64,000 bases of DNA, from contig CAJJXG010000002.1 of assembly GCA_905197045.1 (NCBI GenBank), forward strand, positions 65,437 to 129,436, in the 5' to 3' direction. The position numbers and the translations under genes were made by a program. The DNA comes from an uncultured Caryophanales bacterium (GTDB lineage Bacteria > Bacillota_I > Bacilli_A > RFN20 > CAG-826). The notes beneath the pieces are model-generated. The model ran no database searches. It worked only from the letters and a program-made list of their open reading frames with translations, and had not been told where the DNA came from. Positions 44,129-53,864 of this stretch are shown in pieces; positions within the stretch are counted from its first letter, which is position 1; the number at the start of each line of letters is the position of its first letter.

Positions 44129-44939
44129 TAAAAATTTAGTTATTAAAGATGTTAAAGATAAAGGTAGCAAAGTCATCCTTACTTTTAATGACGATTCTAA
44201 AGTGAAGATATCTAAATTGACTTACACTAACTTTGCTTTAAGCGAAGAGAAAGAAATTGATGAGAAATTAAATAAAGAAATTAATCTTTTTGAGCAAAAA
44301 GTTGAAATTTCAAAATATATAAAATCCTTAATTGCTAAAAAGCCTTATACAGAACGCGAGTTATTGAAAAAAGCAATTAGCAAGTTTAAGGATTACCATT
44401 TAGTTATTGATGTTGTTCGCGAACTTAAGGTTTCTCGCCTTATTGATGATGAAGACTATATCAATAATTATTTAGATTATTTTGATAAAAATAATTATGG
44501 AGAATATTTTATTATTAATTTCTTTAGATCAAGCGGTTTAAAGCAAGAATTAATCGAAAAACTTGAGTTTGACGATGAAAATGAAAAAAGAAAAGCGTTA
44601 AATTATTTTGATAGTATTAAAAATAAATTTGTAAGTAGCAACTTTGCCAAACAAAAAAAGAAAATTTATGACAGAATGCTTCAAAGAGGTTTTAATATCG
44701 AAGTCATTTTAGACGTCTTAAATAACTTAAAAATTAATGAAGAGAGTGAAAAAGATCGTCTAAAAAAAGATTATAAAAAAGCTAAGATTAAATATTTTAT
44801 AACTAACGATAATCAAGTTGATGCCAACTCTAAAATTGTTAATAAACTTATTAACAAAGGCTATAGTTTAGAAGATATTAATGAAATTATTGAGCAAGAT
44901 GAAGACTTTGATGAAACAAAGGAGACCTTAAATGATTAA
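44106..44939 (+). CDS. recX: RecA regulator RecX
   Basis: Tandem three-helix-repeat protein of 277 residues that modulates RecA filaments. The core KPYTERELLKKAISKF and VSRLIDDEDYINNYLDYF plus later GYSLEDINEII repeats fit the long Bacilli RecX form. A GTG start 23 bases inside the upstream gene follows GAGG; ten or so residues before the first repeat and an OB-like N-terminal region (VKDKGSKVILTFND) are as in Bacillus RecX. Divergent in sequence, as usual for this family. Confidence 0.85.
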   Translation: MQLEEVGNKNLVIKDVKDKGSKVILTFNDDSKVKISKLTYTNFALSEEKEIDEKLNKEINLFEQKVEISKYIKSLIAKKPYTERELLKKAISKFKDYHLVIDVVRELKVSRLIDDEDYINNYLDYFDKNNYGEYFIINFFRSSGLKQELIEKLEFDDENEKRKALNYFDSIKNKFVSSNFAKQKKKIYDRMLQRGFNIEVILDVLNNLKINEESEKDRLKKDYKKAKIKYFITNDNQVDANSKIVNKLINKGYSLEDINEIIEQDEDFDETKETLND

Positions 44940-45867
44940 AGATTTAGTAGATGGTGCTAACGCTAGTGGAATATATTTAGTAAAGGATTTTTCAAAATGC
45001 GTTACTAATGGCGGTAAATCTTATTTAAACTTACATTTTCAAGATGCAAGTGGAGTAATTGATGGTAAAAAATGGGAAGTTAGCGATGAAGATTTAAACT
45101 CTTTAGAAGTCGGATCTTTAATTAGAATCGATGGCCAAGCATTAGATTATAAAGGAAAGATACAAATTAAGGTCTTAGGAATTTATAAAGTCGATCCTCA
45201 TGATGTTGATTTAAAAGATTTCTTGGTTGATTCGCCTATTGCTGTTGAAATTTTAATCTCTAAATTTAAGAAATATTATAACAGCGTAAAAAATGAAGAC
45301 TGCAAAGCTATCTTAAAGGAAATCTTTACAAGATATTATAAAGAATTTATTGATTATCCAGCGGCCGTTAAAAATCATCATGAATTTTATCATGGTCTAA
45401 TTTATCATACTGTTTCAATGTGTGAAGTAGCCGAATTTTGTGGAAAGCACTATCCATTTTTAAATTATGATTTATTAATTAGCGGTTGTTTATTACATGA
45501 TATTGGTAAAGTTATTGAACTTTCTGGTCCAATTGCCACTAAATATACCGAAGAAGGAAATTTACTTGGTCATTTAACTATTGGAATGAGTATTGTAAAA
45601 GAAGTAGCTGATAGATTAAATATTAAAAGTGAAGTTCCTACTTTATTAGAACACATGATTTTATCTCATCATGGTAAACTTGAATTTGGTGCAGCAGTTT
45701 TGCCTCTTACTCCTGAAGCTTTAATTTTATCAATGATTGATGATATGGATGCTAAGATGATGATGCTTGAAAAAGCACTTAAAGATGTTAAAGAAGGCGA
45801 ATATAGCGATAGATTGTTTGCTTTAGATAATAGAACATTTTATAAAAGCAAAGTTAAAAATGATTAG
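44932..45867 (+). CDS. yhaM: 3'-5' exoribonuclease YhaM-like
   Basis: Protein of 311 residues with an N-terminal OB fold (about 10-90, SYLNLHFQDASGVIDGKKW) and a C-terminal HD domain (HGLIYHTVSMCEVAEF, CLLHDIGKVIEL, LEHMILSHHGKLEFG, SMIDDMDAK). This architecture and length are those of YhaM, a metal-dependent 3'-5' exonuclease for RNA and single-stranded DNA. A convergent hit gene and PrsA-like genes next to it match the Bacillus yhaM-prsA-hit neighbourhood. Confidence 0.93.
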   Translation: MIKDLVDGANASGIYLVKDFSKCVTNGGKSYLNLHFQDASGVIDGKKWEVSDEDLNSLEVGSLIRIDGQALDYKGKIQIKVLGIYKVDPHDVDLKDFLVDSPIAVEILISKFKKYYNSVKNEDCKAILKEIFTRYYKEFIDYPAAVKNHHEFYHGLIYHTVSMCEVAEFCGKHYPFLNYDLLISGCLLHDIGKVIELSGPIATKYTEEGNLLGHLTIGMSIVKEVADRLNIKSEVPTLLEHMILSHHGKLEFGAAVLPLTPEALILSMIDDMDAKMMMLEKALKDVKEGEYSDRLFALDNRTFYKSKVKND

Positions 45868-45886
45868 TTAATATTGCTCCAATTTA

Positions 45887-45923
45887 AAAAGTCGCCTCGT
45901 TTATTAGTTAGGCGACTTTTTCT
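45887..45923. terminator. Bidirectional terminator between yhaM and hit
   Basis: Eleven-pair stem AAAAGTCGCCT / AGGCGACTTTT with a 12-base loop and T-rich flanks on both strands. Confidence 0.85.
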
Positions 45924-45959
45924 TTCGCTTCAAAACCAGTTTTTTAGAATATTGAATTA

Positions 45960-46382
45960 TTAATCTTCTAATTTTTCCTTAATTTCTTTTGCAACAGCTG
46001 GTAAGTTTACCTCTTTCATCTGTTTAAATTCAAGTTTGAAACCATCAGTTGCTGTATATCTTGGTACAACATGAACATGAAAGTGTGGGACTTCTTGTCC
46101 AGCAGCTTCTTTGCAGTTTATCAAGATATTAATGCCTTTAGCACCAAGTTGTTCCATTTGAACTTGTCCAATTCTTTGAGCAACATTCATTACTTTATTC
46201 ATGACTTCTTTAGGTGTTGATAAGAAATTAGGATAATGCTTTTTTGAAATAACTAAAGCATGGCCATAAGTCACTGGATTTACATCCAAAAAAGCCATAA
46301 CATCTTCATCTTCATAAAGTTTTGCGCTTGGTATATCGCCATGAACTATTTTACAAAATACACAATTTGTATCAAAATCCAT
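45960..46382 (-). CDS. hit: HIT-family nucleotide hydrolase
   Basis: Histidine-triad protein of 140 residues. CVFCKIVHGDIPSAKLYED at the start, NPVTYGHALVISKKH, and the catalytic HFHVHVVPR near the end. Members hydrolyse AMP-linked or dinucleoside polyphosphate substrates. It has a ribosome site AAGGAG. A terminator hairpin ends only 24 bases upstream, so expression depends either on a promoter overlapping that hairpin or on read-through from the PrsA-like genes. Confidence 0.93.
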   Translation of the reverse strand: MDFDTNCVFCKIVHGDIPSAKLYEDEDVMAFLDVNPVTYGHALVISKKHYPNFLSTPKEVMNKVMNVAQRIGQVQMEQLGAKGINILINCKEAAGQEVPHFHVHVVPRYTATDGFKLEFKQMKEVNLPAVAKEIKEKLED

Positions 46383-46405
46383 AAATAAAACTCCTTGTTC
46401 TTATG

Positions 46406-46434
46406 AAAAAAGCCTGCAAAACCCAGGCTTTTTT
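46406..46434 (-). terminator. Terminator between the PrsA-like genes and hit
   Basis: Stem AAAAAAGCCTG / CAGGCTTTTTT, loop of seven. On the minus strand it starts three bases after the upstream stop and is followed by CATAAGAACAAGGAG, so the T-run is the 3' arm itself. Confidence 0.8.
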
Positions 46435-46436
46435 AA

Positions 46437-48332
46437 TTAATCAAATAAATCAGGATATGTAGTATTGAAATAATCATAAACATCTTGATCATGGTAATTG
46501 ATATTACATTGTTCAAGATAATATGTTATTGCATTAGTTCTATAAGTGTCACCACTTGCAAGAGTATATCCAATTGTTCTTGCCTTATTTTCTCTTTCAA
46601 TTTTTTGTTCGTTTGTTAATCCTGTTTCAGCGAAAGAAACAAGGCTTGGAGTAACAATATCTTCAATTTCAACAATATAGTAGTTATCTCCATCATTCCA
46701 TAAAATGGAATCAGTTGTTGAAGAGAAGGAATCTTTTCTAAGATAGCTTCTTCCTTTTACATCTTGATAGATATAGCTGCCTTTATAAGCATTTTCAGAA
46801 TCAACAGCATTATTCCAATCGTTAACAAGACCAAAGCTATAAAGTTTGTTTTTAATAGCATCAGGTAATGAACTATCATCTCTTGATTGCCATCCAGCAG
46901 TAGTGAAATCATTAACGATAATTTCATCAGCTTTAATTGTAAAACCAACTACAGGATCATAATTATGAGAATCAATTGTTGTAAATGTTTCATAATTAGT
47001 TGCATTATTTGTGGTTGGATCATTTGTTAAAGTTGAATATTGCTCAATTAAATCAGCATAAGAAGTATTTTTGTAATATTTGAAATACTTGTCATTAGCA
47101 GCATTATCACCGTATTTTGCATAGTAGGAGTTGTAGTTATTTTCTCCACCATGTCCGTCTAAACCATAAGATGGATTCTCAATTACAGATGTACCAAATT
47201 GTTGATCAGCTAAGGCTTTAGCATCAGGATTTTGACTAATCTTAAAGTCGATACCTTTCCAAGCAGTTGATGCGATTTCGAATTTTTCATCGGTTGATTT
47301 GCCAGTTTTATCACTTTTATCGGTTGCTGTAATATAGCTATCAATAAAGCTTGTTAAGAAAGCGTTTGCATTCTTTTCTGAGTTATCAGCAATAGTAATA
47401 TAATTTACTTTTCTTGATTGAGTATTACCAATAGCAGTGTATTGTTGTTCAAAAATGTATTGTTCAACAAGTAAATTTTCAATAATTGTAGGTAAAATAG
47501 TGTTATTGATGTAATCAAGATAGTAATTAATATGTAAAACACTCTTGATTTTATTTCTACCATCTTCAGAAGTAGTGTTATAGGAGCCATCAATTAAAGC
47601 ACCATTTGTGAACCCGTTTAAAGTTTCAACACCATCTTTAAATCCTAAGAAATTGCCTTGATCATAGATATAATGATTGATGTAATCAGGATTGGTATAC
47701 AAAACTTCTTCCAATGATTTTCCGCCTAAATCAGCTTCAGGAACAGAAACAGCGTAAAGTTGTTCATAAACGTTTCTTGCAAATAAAACTTCGTAGAAAC
47801 GATTATTTCTCTTATAGTCAGTAGCGTTTGCTTGTGACCAAAGTGAAGAAACGATTTGACTATCAATAATGTTTTTGATTGATGTTAATCTAGCTTCAAA
47901 TTCTTCTTTAGTTGGAGCGTTTTCTGATAATGTTAATCTATAACCGGAAGTTTCCCAATTGTAATAAGCTGGATGAGAATTGATAAAATTAGCTTTTGCT
48001 TCAGCACTAACTTCTGATTTATCGCTTAAATTAATATCGTATCCATCTAAAATAATTTTATAACCATCAGCATCAGTTTCATCAGCAATAACTCTAAAAT
48101 CACCAATAACTTCTTTAGCGATAGCACTAGTTAAAATGGAATTAACATCACTTTCGTAGTTATCAGAATTTTTAATTGAATCATAAATAACGTTAAGTGT
48201 GTTGTGATCAAGTTGAATCGTAGCATTTGTTAATGGTGAATCACCATCAGGAAATTGAGCAACTACCTTTCCACAAGAAGAAAGGAGAAGTGTTGAGGAA
48301 GCTAAGGTTAATAATAATGTTTTCTTTTTCAT
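46437..48332 (-). CDS. PrsA/SurA-like lipoprotein without recognisable PPIase domain
   Basis: Surface lipoprotein of 631 residues. I use the ATG with GAGGAG upstream; an in-frame alternative start six codons earlier overlaps the ribosome site. Signal peptide with lipobox LSSC and Cys at 20. The rest is helical and Asn/Tyr/Asp-rich with no HILV...NGG parvulin core. Because it follows an evident PpiC-domain lipoprotein by 18 bases and has similar length and composition, it is probably a diverged partner chaperone. Function is otherwise unproven; the link rests on context. Confidence 0.7.
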   Translation of the reverse strand: MKKKTLLLTLASSTLLLSSCGKVVAQFPDGDSPLTNATIQLDHNTLNVIYDSIKNSDNYESDVNSILTSAIAKEVIGDFRVIADETDADGYKIILDGYDINLSDKSEVSAEAKANFINSHPAYYNWETSGYRLTLSENAPTKEEFEARLTSIKNIIDSQIVSSLWSQANATDYKRNNRFYEVLFARNVYEQLYAVSVPEADLGGKSLEEVLYTNPDYINHYIYDQGNFLGFKDGVETLNGFTNGALIDGSYNTTSEDGRNKIKSVLHINYYLDYINNTILPTIIENLLVEQYIFEQQYTAIGNTQSRKVNYITIADNSEKNANAFLTSFIDSYITATDKSDKTGKSTDEKFEIASTAWKGIDFKISQNPDAKALADQQFGTSVIENPSYGLDGHGGENNYNSYYAKYGDNAANDKYFKYYKNTSYADLIEQYSTLTNDPTTNNATNYETFTTIDSHNYDPVVGFTIKADEIIVNDFTTAGWQSRDDSSLPDAIKNKLYSFGLVNDWNNAVDSENAYKGSYIYQDVKGRSYLRKDSFSSTTDSILWNDGDNYYIVEIEDIVTPSLVSFAETGLTNEQKIERENKARTIGYTLASGDTYRTNAITYYLEQCNINYHDQDVYDYFNTTYPDLFD

Positions 48333-48350
48333 AATATTTTTACTCCTCAA

Positions 48351-50381
48351 TTATTCACTTTGTGATGTAGATCCTTTGCCAGAATTAATGTCATCATATT
48401 TTGCATTATATCCTGGAGCACCTACTTTATATAAATCTGGATTTCCGAAATCAGCAGCTAAAACTTCTGGTAAAAGCATATATTCTCTTTGACGATTTTG
48501 TTGGACAATGGAATTTGCATAGCTCATCCAAGCATCTTCAAGAGTTTGAGCAGCGCTATCTTCAGTAGCTCTTGTTTCTTTATTAATATATCTTTCGACC
48601 ATTTCTTGAATGTTTTGGTCTTCAATAGTGTTTAATTTGATTTCGTAATTTGGGTTTAGCCATTTGAAGGTATCGTATGTATCAATAGCTGTTTTAATAC
48701 TTGTACTTAAAGTTGATACACGATTTGTATAGCTGTTAACCGTATCATTAACATCATCACCTTTTTTAATAAATCTAGTTTGAACATAGGTTTGTTTTGG
48801 AAGTGTGACGCCATTATCTTGATAAACTGGGAATGTTCCATCAGTTAACCAAGCTGGGTTACCATTAACTAAATTGTCGGTATTTTTTGGTGAAACTGGA
48901 GCATAGTATTCTTCAATTGAAGCTTTCCATGGGTTTTTTGTATCAGCAGTGCCAGCGTCAGTATCAAAAGCTGATCTTTCAATAACAATGAAGTGGACAC
49001 CAGAAGATGATTCTTGATTTCTAACAACCATGATTGGGTTACCATTTGTATCGCAAAGAACACTCTTTGGTTCTTTTTCTCCGTTAATATTAATTTCACG
49101 GAAGTATTCACTACTTGTTAAATGTTCAGCAGGTTGACCACTAGTAGTGTAGTGACCATCATCTTGAATATCAGTGAAAACTTTTTTTCCTGAAACTGGG
49201 TCAGTTTCTTTTCTCATCTGGCCAAGTTTATTTGTATAATCTGAACCTAAATCACCTGCTGTAAATAATCTTTCATTAGTAATGAAAGCAACATTTCTAT
49301 TTTGGAAATATTTATTGAAGTAAATATTTCTTGGATAGTAGTCAGCATCGTTATTGTTGACGGTTACACCATTTTTAGTAGTAGTATCTTTTACTTGTTC
49401 GAGTTCATAGATAACATCATAAGGAATATAACTAACTCCAAAATTAGTTAATGTATTTTTAACGCTTTCTGGAATATGTAAGTTATCAAGTTTTGTTTTA
49501 TAATTTTCATCTGTTGTTTCGTAATCGTTTTTATGTAAAAGTAAATCATAGGTATAAATACCAAGTTTAAATTCATTAACAAATGAAGTGGAGGAATCCA
49601 TGATGTATTCGCCACCATTTTTACCATTGTCTCCATCATTTCCAGTATCATCTGTATAAAGATTTGCGACTTCAGCAAAAGGAGTACCAGATGCTAAAGC
49701 ACTTACAACTTGATAGATTTGGTGAGCATCGTCGCTAGAAATATGTCCGCGAGAATAACCATAATCTTCACTTGCATCAACTTGAACTAAAATGTGTCTA
49801 ATGTGATAAGGGACTTTATTTTGAATGTAACCATTCTTTCCATAAAGAAGGTTATAATCATCTTGTGATCCAGCGGTTGTGTCAGTGGATTTTTTTTGAT
49901 AGTCGTTGAAGTTTTCAAAATATTGTTCTTCAACTGTTGTTTTCATTTTTTCGTATTGCTTTTGTAAGAAGAATTCTTGTTCTTTTTCTTCGGTAGTTAA
50001 AGTATCATCCGTGATTTGTGAATCTAAATAATCGGACCAGTTTTGTCCATTATCATCAGCATCATCTTTAGCTTTATTTACTTCATCGGTTGCTTGAGCA
50101 TCAACAGTAGGACTAAATACACTAAGAGCACCACCTTCAGCAAAAGCTCTTCTAATAACGACTTCATTTAAAGCGTTATAAAAAGCAGCAGCATGATCGT
50201 TTCTATTTTGATTGAGATAACGATTGATGATTTCACGTGTACTAATTGTTAAATCTTTTCCGTTATAGGTGTAGGTAAGAATATACCCCTCTGTGTTATT
50301 TGTTACTGAACTACAACCTGAAAGGGAAACAGCGCTTAAAGCTGCAATAGCTAAGCATATTGATTTCTTTCTTTTGATCAT
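48351..50381 (-). CDS. PrsA-like foldase lipoprotein with parvulin domain
   Basis: Extracytoplasmic folding factor of 676 residues (start at the ATG after AAAGGA). Lipobox LSGC, Cys at 23. The parvulin-type peptidyl-prolyl isomerase domain is at about 192-273: YHIRHILVQVD, ASGTPFAEVANLYTDD and KNGGEY. This is more than twice the size of Bacillus PrsA (292): long helical arms before and after the isomerase domain are unusual and Asn/Asp/Thr-rich. It heads an operon with the next lipoprotein and has its own promoter. Confidence 0.85.
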   Translation of the reverse strand: MIKRKKSICLAIAALSAVSLSGCSSVTNNTEGYILTYTYNGKDLTISTREIINRYLNQNRNDHAAAFYNALNEVVIRRAFAEGGALSVFSPTVDAQATDEVNKAKDDADDNGQNWSDYLDSQITDDTLTTEEKEQEFFLQKQYEKMKTTVEEQYFENFNDYQKKSTDTTAGSQDDYNLLYGKNGYIQNKVPYHIRHILVQVDASEDYGYSRGHISSDDAHQIYQVVSALASGTPFAEVANLYTDDTGNDGDNGKNGGEYIMDSSTSFVNEFKLGIYTYDLLLHKNDYETTDENYKTKLDNLHIPESVKNTLTNFGVSYIPYDVIYELEQVKDTTTKNGVTVNNNDADYYPRNIYFNKYFQNRNVAFITNERLFTAGDLGSDYTNKLGQMRKETDPVSGKKVFTDIQDDGHYTTSGQPAEHLTSSEYFREININGEKEPKSVLCDTNGNPIMVVRNQESSSGVHFIVIERSAFDTDAGTADTKNPWKASIEEYYAPVSPKNTDNLVNGNPAWLTDGTFPVYQDNGVTLPKQTYVQTRFIKKGDDVNDTVNSYTNRVSTLSTSIKTAIDTYDTFKWLNPNYEIKLNTIEDQNIQEMVERYINKETRATEDSAAQTLEDAWMSYANSIVQQNRQREYMLLPEVLAADFGNPDLYKVGAPGYNAKYDDINSGKGSTSQSE

Positions 50382-50432
50382 ATTCAATCCTTTCAACATT
50401 AAAAACATTGCTAAAATTAATTAGCGCTTATA

Positions 50433-50461
50433 ATTTTATACTATAAGTATAATTTAGACAA
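50433..50461 (-). promoter_or_regulatory. Promoter of the PrsA-like operon
   Basis: On the minus strand TTGTCT, a 17-base spacer and TAAAAT, about 50 bases before the start codon. The 200-base divergent gap must also hold the suf promoter; TTGTTT and TAAAAT boxes occur there but with a poor spacing of 21. Confidence 0.6.
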
Positions 50462-50615
50462 CATAGAAATATCCCAAAATTCCAGCATGTTTAGCATAGA
50501 TTTTTGCACAAAATTTAAAAATGTCAAAAATTTTTAAATAAGTTTGAATTTTTTATTTATCATATTGTTTTAATCTTAACCACTTTTAGTTTAAAATATC
50601 TTGCTTGAGGGATGA

Positions 50616-51452
50616 ATGATGGATACTTTAAAGATAAAAGATTTACATGTCAGTGTTGAAGATAAAGAAATTTTAAAAGGATTAAACCTTACAATACAAA
50701 AAGGCGAAAAGGTTGCTTTACTTGGCCCAAATGGACATGGTAAAAGTACCTTATTAAACGCTATTATGGGTAATCCTCGCTATAAAGTTACAAGCGGTTC
50801 GATCTTGCTTAATGGCGAAGATGTCTTGAGTATGAAGGTTGATGAAAGAAGTAGAAAAGGACTTTTTCTTGCTTTTCAAAATCCTGTTGAAATTCCAGGA
50901 GTTATCAGTGCTGATTTTTATAAAAACGCTTTACAAGAACATTCCGAAAAAAGAATTTCACTTTATCAATTTTATAAAGTTTTAGATAACGTTTCAAAAG
51001 AGGTTAAAATTCCTTTTGAGATGTTTAACCGCGCATTAAATGATGGATTTAGTGGTGGAGAGAAAAAACGCAACGAGATTTTACAAATGATGTTATTAAA
51101 TCCAAAGATTGCTATGCTTGATGAAATTGATAGTGGACTTGATGTTGATGCAATTAACACTGTTAGTGAATGTATTAATAAAGAATATAAGGAAAAAGGG
51201 ACTGGATTTTTAATCATTTCTCACTATGCTCGACTCTTTGAACTTATCAAACCAACACGTAGTGCAGTAATTATTAATGGAAGAGTTGTATTAGAAGGTG
51301 GTCCTGAAGTTTATAAACGAATTGATAAAGAAGGCTATGAGTGGATTAAAGATGAACTTAGTATTTCTTTAGAAAACGAAAATGAAAAAGCAATGAACCA
51401 AGTTTCAATTGGTGTTTGTGCAACAAAAGAGATTATTAAAAATGGAAAATAA
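50616..51452 (+). CDS. sufC: Fe-S assembly ATPase SufC
   Basis: ABC-type ATPase of the SUF scaffold complex, 278 residues. Walker A GPNGHGKST, FSGGEKKRNEILQM signature, Walker B IAMLDEIDSGLD, and switch His in IISHYARL, all with SufC-specific residues. Two adjacent ATG codons are possible; the second has better spacing from GAGGGA. The tail is about 20 residues longer than usual. First gene of sufCDSUB, the Bacillus order. Confidence 0.95.
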   Translation: MMDTLKIKDLHVSVEDKEILKGLNLTIQKGEKVALLGPNGHGKSTLLNAIMGNPRYKVTSGSILLNGEDVLSMKVDERSRKGLFLAFQNPVEIPGVISADFYKNALQEHSEKRISLYQFYKVLDNVSKEVKIPFEMFNRALNDGFSGGEKKRNEILQMMLLNPKIAMLDEIDSGLDVDAINTVSECINKEYKEKGTGFLIISHYARLFELIKPTRSAVIINGRVVLEGGPEVYKRIDKEGYEWIKDELSISLENENEKAMNQVSIGVCATKEIIKNGK

Positions 51453-52197
51453 ATTTGTTAAAAATACTCTTTCATTTTTAAAGGATAAAGAACAAGAAAT
51501 TAATGTTAAAAAAGGAGAAAATATCTCTATTGATTTAACAGATATTTTTGATGCTTCCTTAACATTATTTTTACAAAAAGATTCTACATGTTCTTTAAGA
51601 ATTTTTTATAAAAATGAGAAAAATAGTTTAGATTTGCACGCTAATTTAGCAGATAATGCTACTTTAAATATTTATTTTGCTGATTTTTCTAAAGGAGATT
51701 CTTCTTTATCATCCAATGTAATTTTACTTGGTGAAAACGCAAAAAGTGAGTTTAAATTTTCTTCTCTTTCAACTCAAATTGATAATAAAAAATATTCAAT
51801 TTCTTTCTCTCATATTGGTGAAAAAACTGTTTCTAATTTAGAAGGATATAGTGTAAACACAGATTCTTCTAAACTTAAAGTTGAAGGTATTTCTCATATT
51901 GAAAAAGGAGCTATAAAATCTAAGGCTTCTCAAAAAATTAAATCAATTCTTTTTGATAAAACTAGTGAAGCGATAGCAAATCCAATCTTAAAGATTGATT
52001 GCGATGATATTGAGGCAAGCCATGCTTGTGCAATTGGTAGTTTAAATGATGATCATCTTTTCTATCTTTTAAGTCGTGGTATTGCTTTAGAAGATGCTAA
52101 AAAATTAATTACATATGGATATTTAAATCCAATTGTTAATTACTTTTTAGATGAAGAAAAAGAAGAACTTGAAAATCTTATTAAGAAGGAATTTTAG
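51442..52197 (+). CDS. sufD: Fe-S scaffold protein SufD, short form
   Basis: Partner of SufB and SufC in the scaffold complex. The C-terminal core is conserved: KSKASQKIKSILFDKTSEA, DCDDIEASHACAIG, DHLFYLLSRGIALEDAKKLI and GYLNPIV. Only 251 residues are encoded from the ATG overlapping the sufC stop; SufD is commonly 400 or more, so the N-terminal helical domain is missing. No sign of a frameshift: the reading frame is tightly packed between sufC and sufS. Confidence 0.88.
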   Translation: MENKFVKNTLSFLKDKEQEINVKKGENISIDLTDIFDASLTLFLQKDSTCSLRIFYKNEKNSLDLHANLADNATLNIYFADFSKGDSSLSSNVILLGENAKSEFKFSSLSTQIDNKKYSISFSHIGEKTVSNLEGYSVNTDSSKLKVEGISHIEKGAIKSKASQKIKSILFDKTSEAIANPILKIDCDDIEASHACAIGSLNDDHLFYLLSRGIALEDAKKLITYGYLNPIVNYFLDEEKEELENLIKKEF

Positions 52198-52199
52198 CT

Positions 52200-53435
52200 A
52201 TGTTTGATGTTTCAAAAATTAGAAAAGATTTTCCAATGCTTGATGGCTCAAAAAGTTTAAATAATGGAAAACCATTAATTTATTTTGATAATGCCGCAAC
52301 CACCTTTAAACCATATTCTGTTATTGAAGCTTGTGACAAATACTATAAAGAAGAAAGCGCCAATTCTCATCGTGGGGATTACGATTTAGCTTTTAAAGTT
52401 GACACCATGGTTGATGAAGTTAGAGAAAAAGTGGCTAAATTTTTTAATGCTAAAAAAATCGAAATTGTTTTTACAAGCGGTTGCTCAATGAGTATGAATC
52501 TTGTTGCTTTTGGTTATGGATTTAAATATTTAAAAGAAGATGATGAGATTTTATTAACTGAAGCTGAACATGCAAGTAATGTTTTACCTTGGTTTAAGGT
52601 TAGCGAATTAACTGGAGCTAAAATTAGATACATTCCTTTAACTAAAGAAGGACGACTTACGCCAGAAAATTTACGTAAAGTAATGAACAAGAATGTTAAG
52701 GTAGTAAGCGTTGCTGAAATTACTAATGTTTTAGGTTTTAAAAACGATATTAAAGAATTAAGTAAAATTGCTCATGAATTTGGGGCAATTCTAGTTTGTG
52801 ATGCCGCTCAAAGTGCACCACACATGAAAATTGACGTCAAAGATTTAGATTGTGATTTTATGTGTTTAAGTGCTCATAAAATGTGTGGACCAACAGGAAT
52901 TGGTATTCTTTATGGAAAATACGATCTTTTAAAAATTACTGAACCTTTTATGACTGGTGGTGGAGATAATGCTCGTTTTGATATGTGTGGGAATGTTGCT
53001 TATTTAGAACCACCTGCAAAATTTGAAGCTGGAACTATGAATCTTGCCGGAATTTATGGTTTTGGAGCAGCAATAGATTATTTAAATAATATTGGAATGG
53101 ATAATATTGAAAAGTATGAAAAAGAACTTCACGATTATGCTATTTCGAAACTTAAAACAATTAAAGATTTGATTATTTATAATGAAAGTGCTGATAGTGG
53201 AATTATTACATTAAATTATAAAGGTGTTTTTGCTCAAGATGAGGCTAGTTATTTAAATAGCCATGGAATTTGTGTTAGAAGTGGAGAACACTGTGCTAAG
53301 CTTTTAAAAGATATATTAAAAGTTCCTGCTACTGTAAGAGTTAGTTTTTATTTTTATAATACAAAAGAAGAAATTGATGCTTTATATGAAGCACTTAAAA
53401 ATGGAGGTAATTTTTTAGATGCCTATTTCAATTAA
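52200..53435 (+). CDS. sufS: Cysteine desulfurase SufS
   Basis: PLP enzyme that takes sulfur from cysteine, 411 residues. YFDNAATTFKP near the start, the PLP-binding VCDAAQSAPHMKID and the Lys in CLSAHKMCGPTGIG; the persulfide-forming Cys is in VRSGEHCAK as in group II desulfurases. It starts two bases after sufD and overlaps sufU. Sulfur is passed to SufU. Confidence 0.96.
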   Translation: MFDVSKIRKDFPMLDGSKSLNNGKPLIYFDNAATTFKPYSVIEACDKYYKEESANSHRGDYDLAFKVDTMVDEVREKVAKFFNAKKIEIVFTSGCSMSMNLVAFGYGFKYLKEDDEILLTEAEHASNVLPWFKVSELTGAKIRYIPLTKEGRLTPENLRKVMNKNVKVVSVAEITNVLGFKNDIKELSKIAHEFGAILVCDAAQSAPHMKIDVKDLDCDFMCLSAHKMCGPTGIGILYGKYDLLKITEPFMTGGGDNARFDMCGNVAYLEPPAKFEAGTMNLAGIYGFGAAIDYLNNIGMDNIEKYEKELHDYAISKLKTIKDLIIYNESADSGIITLNYKGVFAQDEASYLNSHGICVRSGEHCAKLLKDILKVPATVRVSFYFYNTKEEIDALYEALKNGGNFLDAYFN

Positions 53436-53862
53436 TCCACAAATGATGAGAGAAATTATTATGGATCATTACAATAATCCACTCCATAAAAGAGTGCCTT
53501 CTACTTTAAATGATTATAAAAAGATTAGAATGGATAGTGATTCTTGTATTGATGACATCACCATTTATTTAAAGATAGAAAATGAAAAAATTGTTGATGC
53601 TTGTTTTGATGGAATAGCTTGTACTATTTCAACATCGAGTACAGATATTTTGTGTGACTTAATTATTGGTAAAAATTTAAAAGAAGCAAAATATATTATT
53701 GAACAATACAAAAACATGATTTATGAAAAAGAGTTTGACGATTCGGTATTAGATGAGTTAATTGTTTTTATTAATACACACAAACAGGCTGCTCGTATTA
53801 AATGTGCTACCCTTGGTCCAAGTGGAGTTGAAGATATTCTTGATGGGAAAGATGATAAATAA
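53419..53862 (+). CDS. sufU: Sulfur-transfer protein SufU
   Basis: Zn-dependent sulfur acceptor from SufS, 147 residues, related to IscU. MREIIMDHYNNPLHK is the family start. The three Cys are in DSCIDDITIY, DGIACTIS and ARIKCATLG; the usual NPxCGD loop is changed to DSDSCIDD, keeping Cys and Asp. It overlaps the sufS end by 17 bases. Confidence 0.93.
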   Translation: MPISINPQMMREIIMDHYNNPLHKRVPSTLNDYKKIRMDSDSCIDDITIYLKIENEKIVDACFDGIACTISTSSTDILCDLIIGKNLKEAKYIIEQYKNMIYEKEFDDSVLDELIVFINTHKQAARIKCATLGPSGVEDILDGKDDK

Positions 53863-53864
53863 AT

